Source of the DNA: a virus
IMG/VR virus record: IMGVR_UViG_3300031111_000002
Span: 1 to 64,000 of that record
DNA length: 64,000 nt
Strand: one strand, 5' to 3'
Part shown: positions 8,538 to 17,562 of the stretch, piece by piece
Numbering within the stretch: the stretch's first letter is position 1
Layout of the letters: each line of letters opens with the position of its first letter
The notes under the pieces: model-generated
Told to the model about the DNA's origin: nothing
Database searches by the model: none
The model's input: only the letters and a program-made list of their open reading frames with translations
Made by a program: the position numbers and the translations under genes

Positions 8538-8951
8538 ATGTTGATCAAATCTGGAAGTTTCAAAGATGAAGCGCTTGATCCGCGAGTTGAGCGCACCGGC
8601 ACTACTCTCAACGAAGCGCCTATCGCGCAGACCCTCGTTGGTGGGTATGACGATTTCGTGAGTAAGTTGAAGGCGGGTCAAGTTATGGCCAAGCTGGACA
8701 ATGACAAATGGGCTCCCTATGTCACTCCTGACAATGGTCTTACTGTTGCAGACAATGGGGTGTTGTCCGATCAGCAGACTGTTGATGATAATGCTGGCGT
8801 GAACGGAACCAACATGATTGGTTATCTTTCCGCTCTGGCAGACGATGGTCTGACCGGCACCATCATTGTTTCTGGCCTTGTTCACTCAAGCATGATGGTC
8901 GGTTACGACGCTGCTTGTAAGACCAAGTACACGAACCTGCTCTTTGTGTAA
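8538..8951 (+). CDS. head decoration protein (lambda D-like)
   Basis: 137 aa. It lies between the protease-scaffold and major capsid genes, the standard position of the decoration protein. The N-terminus has a disordered DPRVERTGT segment, then AGQVMAKL and a Gly/Ala/Val-rich beta fold with little charge, as in the HK022/lambda gpD-like family. It would trimerise on the outside of the expanded capsid and stabilise it. ATG follows AAAGGAG. The assignment rests mainly on position and composition. Confidence 0.6.
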   Translation: MLIKSGSFKDEALDPRVERTGTTLNEAPIAQTLVGGYDDFVSKLKAGQVMAKLDNDKWAPYVTPDNGLTVADNGVLSDQQTVDDNAGVNGTNMIGYLSALADDGLTGTIIVSGLVHSSMMVGYDAACKTKYTNLLFV

Positions 8952-8981
8952 GAGCGATCAGAAAAGAAATAGGAGGAAAAC

Positions 8982-9881
8982 ATGGGTGGTTCACTGAATA
9001 TGATTAAACATCCTTCCCTGCAGCCCCTTGCGATGCTGGGATATCTGATTAACAAAGCACGAATGGCTGACGATCTTGCAGTCGTTCTGAGTTTCTTGCC
9101 AGAGAAACCTGTTGACGAGATGGGTTTCACTTGGGACGAAGTCCAGCCTACTGCTGGCGGCATGACTCCGAAGGCTAATGGCCTCGGTAGCGCACTGCTC
9201 AACAAGCACACCACTGTCACTCACGTCGGCATGACCGATCCTTACCGCGAACAGGTTGAAATCGACCCTCGCCGCATGGGTGGTAAAGACGTGGCTACCA
9301 TCGTCAGGGAAAAACTGGACATCTTGTTTGACCGACTGACTTGGCGCCAGATCTATGAGGTAATCAATCTCATTCGTACTGCCGCTGCAGCGAACCCTCA
9401 GCTGACTCCGATTGCCCCGTGGTCTAATTATGAGGACTCCAAACCTCTGCGCGACATCAAAGCCGCTAAGAGCGCTGCCAAACAGCTTGGAGTTGTCATT
9501 GACTCGATCCTAATTTCTGACGAGGCCGAGGAACACCTGACTGAGAACAATTCCATTATGAAACTTTTGTCCAATTCCAGGAAAGATCAGCTTCTGGCTA
9601 CTGGCTCCATCGGTCGTCTTGCCGGTTGCGACATCTTCCCTGTGACTGCAGAAGTGATCGGTGCTATGGGTGCTGTTGATCTGATGAACAACTCCATGTA
9701 CGGCTTCAAGCGTGGGTCTTCGTTCGGCGAAACCTTCGTGAGTATGCCTTACAACCCGAAATCCAAACAGGAAGACATGGGTGGCCAGCCAGTTATCGTT
9801 GAAGTCGAGAAGCACTTCAAGTGCAAACTGGTTCGTCCTTGGGGCTTGGTTGAGACTACTGACCTTTACCCTGTGACCTGA
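8982..9881 (+). CDS. major capsid protein
   Basis: 299 aa, following the decoration gene with a strong AGGAGG ribosome site. Position, length and content (mixed alpha/beta, an IDPRRMGGKD loop, a GFKRGSSFGE loop, a beta-rich C-terminus) fit an HK97-fold shell protein. No clear propeptide is seen; the first 30 residues are helical and could be trimmed. The stop overlaps the next start as TGATG. I see no other candidate for the shell subunit. Confidence 0.8.
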   Translation: MGGSLNMIKHPSLQPLAMLGYLINKARMADDLAVVLSFLPEKPVDEMGFTWDEVQPTAGGMTPKANGLGSALLNKHTTVTHVGMTDPYREQVEIDPRRMGGKDVATIVREKLDILFDRLTWRQIYEVINLIRTAAAANPQLTPIAPWSNYEDSKPLRDIKAAKSAAKQLGVVIDSILISDEAEEHLTENNSIMKLLSNSRKDQLLATGSIGRLAGCDIFPVTAEVIGAMGAVDLMNNSMYGFKRGSSFGETFVSMPYNPKSKQEDMGGQPVIVEVEKHFKCKLVRPWGLVETTDLYPVT

Positions 9882-10261
9882 TGCCTTTGATCTCTGTTGG
9901 TAATATAGTCTATCATTTGAACGATGGTTCTTCGGTAGACAAGCGGCGGTTGGACTCGGGGATCCCGGTTCAACCGTCCGCTCCAACGGAGACAATAACG
10001 GTACTTCGCAAGAAGTACTTTTACGTTGAAAAGATAAACGGTAAGCGGATAAGCGCTATATCGTTTTACTGCAACGGAAGGGTATTTACGCTTTCAGGAA
10101 GACAGTACAAAAACGATCTTGGGTTCTTCTTCGGAACGTTGCCTTGTAAAAACATCATAAACTATCAGATTCTCGGGTTAGTGACAGAAGGGATCGCTAT
10201 ACTGAAACAAGTGTCCCTATCGGATTATTCCGAAACAACTCGCGTGGTCAGGAGACATTAA
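9881..10261 (+). CDS. hypothetical virion-module protein
   Basis: 126 aa, not recognised. The first 40 residues are Pro/Ser-rich and probably flexible; the rest is beta-rich with many aromatic residues. It starts inside the capsid stop codon and runs directly into the next gene, so it is translated with the capsid. Possible roles include a minor head protein or an adaptor to the fibre genes that follow. Confidence 0.6.
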   Translation: MPLISVGNIVYHLNDGSSVDKRRLDSGIPVQPSAPTETITVLRKKYFYVEKINGKRISAISFYCNGRVFTLSGRQYKNDLGFFFGTLPCKNIINYQILGLVTEGIAILKQVSLSDYSETTRVVRRH

Positions 10262-10747
10262 ATGAATACGTCATATAGAACGCAACAAGTATTGAACAAG
10301 GTTCTCAACCTAACCGAGACCGCTCTTAGGATTGAGGGTGTCCCTGACCCCGAGATAATCGAAAAACTCAATCAGATTATCGCTCTTATGGGCGGTTCCG
10401 AAAGCGAATCACACTACTTCCAGCATGAGTTGATGGATGAAGACCTTAACCTTCTTATCGAACCTCTCGAGAAGTGGTATCCGAAATTCCTTACAATAAA
10501 TTTTGCTTCGGCAGAAACGAGGACGGTAAACGTCTACCTGAGAGAGAAAAACTCCGGTACTGATTTCTTGATCCGTTCATTCGTTGAAACCCCGGAACAG
10601 CAAACAGCACTCAACATCTGGTTCGCTGATTTCAATATCGCTCCATTCATTGCGGATGATTTTGCTCTTTACATCACCGCATCTCAGACTGCAGCATCTT
10701 GTGAAATCGACGGTCTTATCGTTTGGGACGAGATAGAGGGAGCGTAA
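10262..10747 (+). CDS. hypothetical structural protein
   Basis: 161 aa, not recognised. The N-terminal 45 residues are helical (NKVLNLTETALRI) and the rest is a predicted beta sandwich with LREKNSGTDFLIRSF. It begins 1 nt after the upstream stop and is followed at once by the propeller-like protein, suggesting part of a capsid- or neck-attached appendage. The stop codon is TAA. Confidence 0.6.
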   Translation: MNTSYRTQQVLNKVLNLTETALRIEGVPDPEIIEKLNQIIALMGGSESESHYFQHELMDEDLNLLIEPLEKWYPKFLTINFASAETRTVNVYLREKNSGTDFLIRSFVETPEQQTALNIWFADFNIAPFIADDFALYITASQTAASCEIDGLIVWDEIEGA

Positions 10748-10748
10748 T

Positions 10749-12182
10749 ATGTCAACGTTCATTAATGGACTACCGACAGACACTGCTCCGGTAAAATCTG
10801 TAAACAATCTAAAAGGCGCGGTTGTAATTGATTCTTCAAATACCGAGAACACTTCATCTGTTCCCGGGATTAACGTTGAAGACGCGCTTAACGCGCTTCT
10901 TGTCACGGCACAAGCGGCATTCAATAAACAAGATCTTCTAGATCGATACTGGATCCCTGAAGGAAAATACGGTGCGCCTGAAAAGATCCTCCCTTTGTCA
11001 GCCAATCGTGCTTACTACACGTATGTGATTCAAAACGATTCCCCGGTGTTTAGCCCGGACGGGATTAATTTCTACAAATATCTGTCGACTTACGGAGATG
11101 GTTCTTCCGGTTCGATGGCATTCTCAAACGACGGGATCAACTGGGAAAACGAAGTGGCAATGACTGGCCTTACTGGTTCTGGCTATCATGCCGTTCTTTT
11201 GTATGATGGGGTCAATGTTCATATCTGGTACTGGACTGGTACTATGAACTACGTCATGGGGAATTTGCATCACGCAATATCGCCCCCTTCGGCTGCGCAT
11301 CAGTTTTCCGGGGATCAACAGCTTCAGGAAGTTACCCCGGGTCAGGTGTTGACCGGAACCGGCGGGACTGGTTACAGACGCGGAAGTTACGGGCCTTCAC
11401 AGATGTTCTACAATCAATCAGCATCGAACGTCGGTACAGATCCACGGGATTACACGTTCTATGGCGTTCTGGGTACAACCTCGGGCTCGACAGAGTCTTC
11501 TGTGTTCGTATATTCGGCGGATGGAATTTCGTTCACTCGATGGGATGCTAATGGTGACGTTCCTATTATCGTTCCTGTATCGGATACTTTCTATTCTTAT
11601 TCCGCTCACCAAGTCGTTTTTCATTACGACGAAGAATGGAAAATCTGGGTTTGTTACTTCACCGGAAGCCCGTCGAGTCCGAACAACCAGAATGTAGGTG
11701 TAGGTTTCGGAGTCAATCTTCTTGACGTTCCGGTAGTGATGGATTATCCGCTTTATTCAAAGGGTGATGATTACCCCAAATACGAGAGCAGATGCTATTG
11801 CCCTGCATTCGGCAAGTCGGCTGATGGAGAGTTCATTCTTTACAAAACCGGACGATCCTCCGAAGGCGATTATGCGACGTTTGCTTGCATGGCATCATTC
11901 TCAAGAAAAAGCGCACAAGCTCAAATCGAGATCTTCACTCCGAATTACACTCCAGCTACGGCTGTGACTCAAACCATGATTGACGACAAAGAACTTCCGC
12001 TATCTCATACTGCAATCGAATCGTATCCGATCTCGTTGTACGTGGACGGGTCAGGTTATTTGCTTCGCGGCATAAGTTGGCAAATGGTTGGCGGAAAGAT
12101 CAGCTGGTCAACATTCCCAAACAGCGTTCTCAATCAGCTTGAAGTCGGCGACTATTACGAGGCGCATTACTTTACGGCGTAA
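10749..12182 (+). CDS. large beta-propeller-like appendage protein
   Basis: 477 aa. Recurrent segments of the form SPDGINFYKY, SNDGINWENE and SADGISFTRW resemble the Asp-box-like blade turns of sialidase or GH43-type beta propellers. The first 60 residues are a separate stalk-like part (FINGLPTDTAPVKSVNNLKG), as on phage fibres. It lies between head and fibre genes, so it may bind or cleave host glycans from a capsid or neck fibre. Catalytic residues cannot be assigned. The blades, Gly/Ser/Tyr richness and size are visible; the sugar-related role is inference. Confidence 0.55.
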   Translation: MSTFINGLPTDTAPVKSVNNLKGAVVIDSSNTENTSSVPGINVEDALNALLVTAQAAFNKQDLLDRYWIPEGKYGAPEKILPLSANRAYYTYVIQNDSPVFSPDGINFYKYLSTYGDGSSGSMAFSNDGINWENEVAMTGLTGSGYHAVLLYDGVNVHIWYWTGTMNYVMGNLHHAISPPSAAHQFSGDQQLQEVTPGQVLTGTGGTGYRRGSYGPSQMFYNQSASNVGTDPRDYTFYGVLGTTSGSTESSVFVYSADGISFTRWDANGDVPIIVPVSDTFYSYSAHQVVFHYDEEWKIWVCYFTGSPSSPNNQNVGVGFGVNLLDVPVVMDYPLYSKGDDYPKYESRCYCPAFGKSADGEFILYKTGRSSEGDYATFACMASFSRKSAQAQIEIFTPNYTPATAVTQTMIDDKELPLSHTAIESYPISLYVDGSGYLLRGISWQMVGGKISWSTFPNSVLNQLEVGDYYEAHYFTA

Positions 12183-12218
12183 GGAGGTACGATTGTAGGA
12201 TATGAAAAGGGCAAACAC

Positions 12219-12410
12219 TTGGTAGCATCATTCCCTACCATAACTGGTACTGGTAAGAAAATAAGTTCAATGTTGACGGTTAAACTATCTAGGACTGGAG
12301 GCGTTTCTGGCGACGATTATCCTGAAGACGCATTTCTCAGAGAGTTTGACATTCATTACAAAGTAGATTCGTTCGGGTCAGCACAAGAAACAGTTAAAGG
12401 CCCGGAATAA
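12219..12410 (+). CDS. small hypothetical protein with uncertain start
   Basis: 63 aa from TTG 12219 with AAAGG 8 nt upstream. The frame is open further back, and a much stronger AAGGAGGT at 12181-12188 lies just before an ATT codon at 12192, which would give 72 aa. No ATG or GTG exists in this frame. Beta-rich, hydrophilic, not recognised; it sits between two appendage genes. Confidence 0.5.
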   Translation: MVASFPTITGTGKKISSMLTVKLSRTGGVSGDDYPEDAFLREFDIHYKVDSFGSAQETVKGPE

Positions 12411-12434
12411 CAAACACAGAAAGGACGCATAACA

Positions 12435-14111
12435 ATGGCCGGCTACATTAAAGGGAAATTTCTCAAACAGGGTGACGTGAACGGCGATCGCCTTACCGAC
12501 ACTACCGTCGCAGACGGGAAAATGATTGAAACGTATCTCAAGCAGAGCGAGGTTGACGATACTTCTCTTGAATTCACTACCGATCTTCATATCAAAGACG
12601 GTGGCGTTACTTCTGCAAAGATCGCAGAAAACGCGGTTGGTGCAACCGAACTGAATGAGGCAGGCAACTACAACATTACCGGTACCCTACAGTACAATGG
12701 TAAGGAAGTTGCAACGGCCGATCAAATCAACGGTCTCCGTGGTAAGCAGAGCGTTATCTGCATCAGTGATTCGGACATCGCTCTGAGCGGCGTCCCGGCA
12801 AACGTTGACGGCGTTACCGACCTCGCTGATGGCAACCGGATCCTCCTAATCGACCAAACCGATGGTACCGAGAATGGTATCTGGGAAGTCAGGACCGGTT
12901 CGTGGACTCGTCCCGCAGACTTCCCGACCGGAGGCGATGCTGCTGCTGCATACTGTTGGGTGCAGCGTGGTGACACTTATGTTGAGCAGGGGTGGCGTTG
13001 TACTGATGATACCGGTTCCGCAATTATTGATACTGATGCATTGACCTTCACCCAGTGGAACGGCGCTGGTGGCCTGACTGGTGGTTCCTGTATCAACATT
13101 ACCGGGAACAAGATCTCTGCTGATCTGACTGTAGATGGCGGTCTTGAGGCTTCCGATGGTACCGACAACGCCACCATTCAGGTAAAGGCTAGTGCTACTA
13201 CCGGTGGTCTGACCAAGGATTCAACCGGTGTCCGCGTAAAAGGTACCGCGAGCGTATCCATGCCTACCGGCGGCGGAGATCTTCTCAAGATCCATCAAAC
13301 TAACACTGATGAAGCTACCGGTCAGCGTATAGGTCTTAGAGTTCAGACCGATGGTTCCAGCAACAAAAACGACATCGCAATTCTTGGTATCTGCACCGAC
13401 GAAGATGCAGCCGCTGCTGTTGTTGGTTATAACAGCGCCCTGGAAGCCTGGGGTAATCTGGCGGATAAGAACGGAGTAGGTGGCACGTTTGGTCGTGCTG
13501 GTGTTGGTCTTGTAGACATCGTAGATTCGAGCAAACTTATTACCGCTAAGAACTCTGACGACTACGTTGTCATGGATCTTGGTAACGGTACTATGACTCT
13601 GCGCGATGCGACATCTGGCGAGAACGTCACGATTGAGCTCGACGGACCCAACGGTAACCTCAAGCTCGGTGGCGAGATCACCAATCTTGCTGGTAGCGGT
13701 GAAGCTGCGATTAAGTTTGTGCCCGGAGATTCCGGCCTGACTTCCGACGATACCAACGATGCGATCCGCGAAGTCAAGGGTCTGGTAGATAATGCTGTTG
13801 GTGAGATTCTTGATGGCGTGTTGATCGACGGCACTGCTTACAGCAACGGGTATGTTGATCTTGGTTTCACCAATGATCCTTCCAGCCCGAGAGTTGTGCG
13901 TGTCAATCCTGATGGCGGTGTACCTCTCAACAACCATGCTCGCATCGGTTCCACTGGCGCTAACTACCACTTCCGTATGGGAGACACGAACAAGAAACGC
14001 CTGTACTTCCGCAACGTGAGCGGCGTTGGCGGCGACTTCGCTGGCGGGGCTTCCGGTGTTACCGAGGTTCTTTCCACGAACGACGTTATCTTCGCTGAAG
14101 TACTTGCATAG
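12435..14111 (+). CDS. fibre-like structural protein
   Basis: 558 aa. The N-terminal 90 residues form an anchor-type region (GDVNGDRLTD, VTSAKIAENAV). A typical phage-fibre block follows (NGIWEVRTGSWTRPADFPTG, near 135-155), known from many tail fibres. After that come Gly/Asp/Thr-rich shaft sequence and a C-terminal head ending in NDVIFAEVLA. ATG follows AAAGGACG. Its location between capsid and neck genes, rather than after the tail genes, leaves open whether it decorates the head, neck or tail. It probably takes part in host binding. Confidence 0.65.
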   Translation: MAGYIKGKFLKQGDVNGDRLTDTTVADGKMIETYLKQSEVDDTSLEFTTDLHIKDGGVTSAKIAENAVGATELNEAGNYNITGTLQYNGKEVATADQINGLRGKQSVICISDSDIALSGVPANVDGVTDLADGNRILLIDQTDGTENGIWEVRTGSWTRPADFPTGGDAAAAYCWVQRGDTYVEQGWRCTDDTGSAIIDTDALTFTQWNGAGGLTGGSCINITGNKISADLTVDGGLEASDGTDNATIQVKASATTGGLTKDSTGVRVKGTASVSMPTGGGDLLKIHQTNTDEATGQRIGLRVQTDGSSNKNDIAILGICTDEDAAAAVVGYNSALEAWGNLADKNGVGGTFGRAGVGLVDIVDSSKLITAKNSDDYVVMDLGNGTMTLRDATSGENVTIELDGPNGNLKLGGEITNLAGSGEAAIKFVPGDSGLTSDDTNDAIREVKGLVDNAVGEILDGVLIDGTAYSNGYVDLGFTNDPSSPRVVRVNPDGGVPLNNHARIGSTGANYHFRMGDTNKKRLYFRNVSGVGGDFAGGASGVTEVLSTNDVIFAEVLA

Positions 14112-14124
14112 TCAAAGTTTGTAA

Positions 14125-14148
14125 GCCGGGGGGCTTCGGCCTCCCGGC
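14125..14148 (+). terminator. GC-rich stem-loop with TTCG tetraloop after fibre gene
   Basis: A 10-bp stem of G and C (one G-T pair) closes a TTCG tetraloop 13 nt after the fibre stop codon. There is no T-run after it, so as an intrinsic terminator it would be weak. It may instead protect the 3' end of capsid and fibre mRNA or attenuate reading into the neck genes. Confidence 0.55.
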
Positions 14149-14205
14149 AACCCCAAGAAACGTGTTCTGAAGGACATTATGTAAGAAGACGCAAAGGGAA
14201 CGACA

Positions 14206-14580
14206 ATGAATAAGTGCGACGAGCACGGAGAAATGATAAGGGAATTAGCGAAAGCTGGCGCTCACATTGAAATGATTAAAGAACAAGTTTCTGAAGCGGC
14301 AACGAAGGTCACTGGTCTTGCCGAAAAAGTTGAGCGTCTGGTTGGACGCCTTGAACCTGCATTGATCGGCATTGACAACCTCGTCGCTCACCAAAGGAAT
14401 ACCAGCGAAACGGTTTCGAAAATCAAACTTGAAACGAAAACCGTGCAAGAAGATTTGCAGACCTACAAAGACGAACACAAGAACACTCATAACGTTCTTC
14501 GGTGGGCTGTTACTGCTGTAAGCGGAGGTGTGTTGCTCACGATGGTTATGATCTTCGCTAAAGCGTTTGGATTGCTTTGA
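14206..14580 (+). CDS. XhlA-like coiled-coil protein with C-terminal membrane anchor
   Basis: 124 aa. Residues 10-95 form a long amphipathic helix with heptad-like spacing (AATKVTGLAEKVERLVGRL), then one membrane segment at about 98-120 (VTAVSGGVLLTMVMIFAKAF). This is the layout of haemolysin XhlA-type proteins, which assist holins, and also of some tail-associated membrane proteins. No second membrane segment, so not a classical holin. It overlaps nothing and follows the stem-loop region. The lysis role is uncertain because the amidase lies in the leftward module. Confidence 0.6.
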   Translation: MNKCDEHGEMIRELAKAGAHIEMIKEQVSEAATKVTGLAEKVERLVGRLEPALIGIDNLVAHQRNTSETVSKIKLETKTVQEDLQTYKDEHKNTHNVLRWAVTAVSGGVLLTMVMIFAKAFGLL

Positions 14581-14581
14581 T

Positions 14582-15070
14582 ATGCCATATACCGACAAAG
14601 AAAAAGTTTTGCTGTTCTTGAACCGTTTGAAGGCTCTTACGGTGGACGAAGAACTAGAACCGCTGCCTTATCTTGATATTGATGGTCTGATCGGGCAGGC
14701 GACTAATATCGTAAACCAGTCCGTAGGACAGCGGTACAAATTACCGCTTCCGGAAACCTTGCCTTCAGAACTCGGGATAATCGAAACGATCACTACCATT
14801 ATCGCTGCGAAGTTCACGTGGGAAAGCTGGTATGCGGAACGACAGAAAGCCCAAACACCAAAACCGTTGAGCGAATACTGGAAATGGGCTACGGCGACTC
14901 TCGAGAAGATCGCCAAAGGCGTTAAGGGATACGAACTCATTTCCCCGGACATCGAACTCAAGGACGAAACGCCCGGGATGGCAGCAATCCTAAACAACAC
15001 GACCGAAGCGGATCTCAATCTTTCGAGATCTGCATTCGCAAGTGATCCTGTATTGGAAGGTGACTTTTGA
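14582..15070 (+). CDS. DUF1320 / Mu gp36-like neck protein
   Basis: 162 aa from ATG 14582; a TTG at 14567 would add five residues and overlap the upstream gene. It shows the DUF1320 pattern: an N-terminal DIDGLIGQATNIVNQSVGQR helix, KLPLPETLP, then an IIETITTIIAAKF helix. In Mu-like phages this protein follows the head genes and is thought to join head and tail. The stop overlaps the next start. Position and pattern agree. Confidence 0.7.
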   Translation: MPYTDKEKVLLFLNRLKALTVDEELEPLPYLDIDGLIGQATNIVNQSVGQRYKLPLPETLPSELGIIETITTIIAAKFTWESWYAERQKAQTPKPLSEYWKWATATLEKIAKGVKGYELISPDIELKDETPGMAAILNNTTEADLNLSRSAFASDPVLEGDF

Positions 15071-15579
15071 AAATTACCCTGATTGGAATGGATCGAACCA
15101 GAGAGAATATCGGGCGCAGAGCACCGAGACACTTTCGAGATTTGACCGTTCCGCTTAAAAGGGTTGAAGCATATATGATCGGCGAGTCGATAAGTAAAAA
15201 TTTCAGGGAGGGCGGTCGTCCAAAACGGTGGGCGGCTTTGTCAGGTGCGACGGCAACGATCAACCCAAGGCGGCAAGGGGGGAAACCTCTACAGGATACT
15301 GGCGCTCACATCAAGAATCGTATTACTGGCAAAATTGAGGGTGGCTACCGTCTCGTAATAGGTGCTGGTGGAAAGATCCCTACCATTCAACAAAAGGGCG
15401 CGAAGATCAGGGTTACGCCAGCTATGAGAAAGTTTCTTGCGGCAAAGGGGATATATCTGAGCGCGACGACAAAGGAAATCAAGATCCCTGGTCGCCAGTT
15501 CATTCTCTTTCAGCCTGAGGATATCGGCGCAATAAACAAGATATTCCGCGATTGGTCAAGAAATTACAAGGGTGTGTGA
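15067..15579 (+). CDS. Mu gpG-like virion morphogenesis / tail completion protein
   Basis: 170 aa from TTG 15067, overlapping the upstream TGA as TTGA. It shows the phage virion morphogenesis pattern: a basic helical N-terminus, WAALSGATATI, LQDTGAHIKNRI and a C-terminal IPGRQFILFQPEDI box. Such proteins are needed to finish heads or tails before joining. The order DUF1320, gpG-like, then a terminator-like protein and the tail tube is what Mu-like siphophages show. Confidence 0.75.
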   Translation: MKITLIGMDRTRENIGRRAPRHFRDLTVPLKRVEAYMIGESISKNFREGGRPKRWAALSGATATINPRRQGGKPLQDTGAHIKNRITGKIEGGYRLVIGAGGKIPTIQQKGAKIRVTPAMRKFLAAKGIYLSATTKEIKIPGRQFILFQPEDIGAINKIFRDWSRNYKGV

Positions 15580-15580
15580 C

Positions 15581-16042
15581 ATGATTGAACCTGTTGTTAT
15601 ACGTGAAGCGATAGAGAACTATTTGAAGAACCATCCCCGTTTACAATCAAACGGTGAAATTGAATATAAGGGGAAAACCGTTGAGGCGATGGAAGTCAAG
15701 AAGTTCGAGGGATTCCCTTTTTCCGAATGGCTTGTAGGCATGGTTCCATCATTGCACGTGTATTACGACACTGAAACGCTTGGTAGGTTTTCAACCCAAC
15801 GTAGGCAAACTGGGCTTGACCTTTACGTTTCAGCAGTCACCGCCTGTTCAACAAGACAAAAGTCGATGGACAAAACTGCGGCGTTAGCAAAAATCGTACA
15901 GCGTTGCCTTGAAGAAGAAAGTTGCCCATACCGACCTGAAGTAGTTAGAATAAAATACGATGCAGCAAGAACGGATGACAGGTTTCTGATAGTCGGGGAC
16001 GTGTCGATAAAAATCCTTTACTTTGAAACGCGAGACAAATAG
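15581..16042 (+). CDS. tail terminator-like protein (Mu gp37 position)
   Basis: 153 aa from ATG 15581, which has AAGGGTG upstream; the GTG at 15572 is less likely. Predicted alpha/beta fold with an N-terminal helix (IREAIENYL) and a middle beta sheet. It lies between the gpG-like protein and the tail tube, where tail terminator or neck proteins sit in siphophages. No motif decides the function. Confidence 0.55.
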   Translation: MIEPVVIREAIENYLKNHPRLQSNGEIEYKGKTVEAMEVKKFEGFPFSEWLVGMVPSLHVYYDTETLGRFSTQRRQTGLDLYVSAVTACSTRQKSMDKTAALAKIVQRCLEEESCPYRPEVVRIKYDAARTDDRFLIVGDVSIKILYFETRDK

Positions 16043-16050
16043 GAGGCCAA

Positions 16051-17562
16051 ATGAGTTTTTTCGGTTCTGAAGGACGAGTTGCAATGAGAAAAGAGGCGAG
16101 TTACCCGACGAAGGATTCTATCTTTCCGACAACCGGTTTTAAGCCGGTGGAGCTCACCGCTGAAAATGTAGGTATCGAACAGGGATTTGTATCCCTCCAG
16201 ACTTTGCGAGGAACGAACGTCCCTTCGGACGAAGTTCCCACGATTCTCCGCGCGGAAGGCGATAGCCTTGGCGTGGTCTATGCCCCTGAAAACGGCATCG
16301 GTAAAATCCTCGAGGGCGCGTTCGGTAAGCATACGGCTTATGAGGGCGTTTACGTTCCCAAGGAAAACCTTGGATGGTCGGATGGAGCTACCACTGAATT
16401 CACCGCGTCCAATGCTCCAGCTACCACAGCCGCTCCGGAACGTCTTTACGTTGACGGTGTTCTGGTAGACGCTGGCGATTACGCATGGGACGAAGTGCTT
16501 GCCAAGGTCACTTTCAACACGGCTCCTGCAGTCACCGAACTGATGGCCGCTGCAACCCCGGCTGCAAACATGTCTCTCGACACTCAGCCGGCTGGTAAAT
16601 CGTGGCTCCAGTTTGTTGTCACCGCTGGCGCGGTTGATGTCGATGGTATCGTCACTGTTACTGGTAAGCGAAACGGCGTTCGTAACATTTCTGAAAACAT
16701 TGACGTTTCTGTCCTTGCAGGTCAGACCAAGACGTATGAATTGACTGGCAAGTTCAGTGAAGTGAACGCGAACGGGATCGACGCTTCTGACATCATCGCT
16801 GGCGACACAGAAACCATTTCCGTGAATAAGGTTCTGAAGATCGAACTCCAGTACTTCCGATACGTGAGCGGCCTGTATTCGCATGTCTTTGAAGAGGCGC
16901 AGCCGGGTGAGAGTCTTCCGTCTTACGCAATGACTGAAGACCGCGTGGTGCATGGTGGCGTGTTTGGCTGGAACGGTGTCATGGTCAACGAACTCAGCAT
17001 GACTATCAACACTGATGGCTTCATCGTTGGAGATGCTGCTATCATTGGTATGCGCGAGTTCACCAATACCGAGGATGACATTGAATATCCTACCGGGTTG
17101 ACTTATAGCGATCTCAAACCATTCCTGTTCAGAGGAACCAATCTCTACCTCAACGACGAACTGAACGTCGATATGGAGAGTTTGGAATGGAGCATGAACA
17201 ACAACCTTGAAGGTCGTCCTACGATTTCTCGGACGAACTACATCACGAAGATTCGTCGCGGCTCCCGCGAGATCGAAGTGAATCTCAGCAGACTGTTTGA
17301 AAACATGGAGCTCTACATGGCTTTCAAAACTGCAGAGAATGTCTCCATCATCACTGACACCCTTGGTGAAGAAGTTGTGTCCATCCCGGGCGAGTACTAT
17401 CACCTGATCGTTGAGATGCCGAAACTCCGACTGACGGAAAACACTCCGGGTCTTGACGCTTCTTCTGAAGCCGTTGAGGAACCGACTGCGAAAGCACTTC
17501 CGGATCCAGTTGAGAATTACGCCATCCGCGTTGTTGTGGTGAACACTGAAAGCGGCATTTGA
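16051..17562 (+). CDS. major tail tube protein
   Basis: 503 aa with a perfect AGGAGG ribosome site. The C-terminal half has the tube-protein signature seen in long-tailed siphophages (NLYLNDELNVDMESLEWSMN, then IRRGSREIEVNLSRLFEN). A beta-sandwich, Ig-like insertion spans about residues 165-255. It is paralogous to the protein at 18392-19825, including the insertion. No sheath gene is present, so the tail is non-contractile. The insertion probably decorates the tail surface. The stop overlaps the next gene as TGATG. Confidence 0.75.
   Translation: MSFFGSEGRVAMRKEASYPTKDSIFPTTGFKPVELTAENVGIEQGFVSLQTLRGTNVPSDEVPTILRAEGDSLGVVYAPENGIGKILEGAFGKHTAYEGVYVPKENLGWSDGATTEFTASNAPATTAAPERLYVDGVLVDAGDYAWDEVLAKVTFNTAPAVTELMAAATPAANMSLDTQPAGKSWLQFVVTAGAVDVDGIVTVTGKRNGVRNISENIDVSVLAGQTKTYELTGKFSEVNANGIDASDIIAGDTETISVNKVLKIELQYFRYVSGLYSHVFEEAQPGESLPSYAMTEDRVVHGGVFGWNGVMVNELSMTINTDGFIVGDAAIIGMREFTNTEDDIEYPTGLTYSDLKPFLFRGTNLYLNDELNVDMESLEWSMNNNLEGRPTISRTNYITKIRRGSREIEVNLSRLFENMELYMAFKTAENVSIITDTLGEEVVSIPGEYYHLIVEMPKLRLTENTPGLDASSEAVEEPTAKALPDPVENYAIRVVVVNTESGI

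Noticed and set aside
13221-13970. A 249-codon minus-strand frame opposite the fibre gene
   Set aside because: No ribosome site, no domain; arises from the repetitive Gly/Thr/Asp coding of the fibre.
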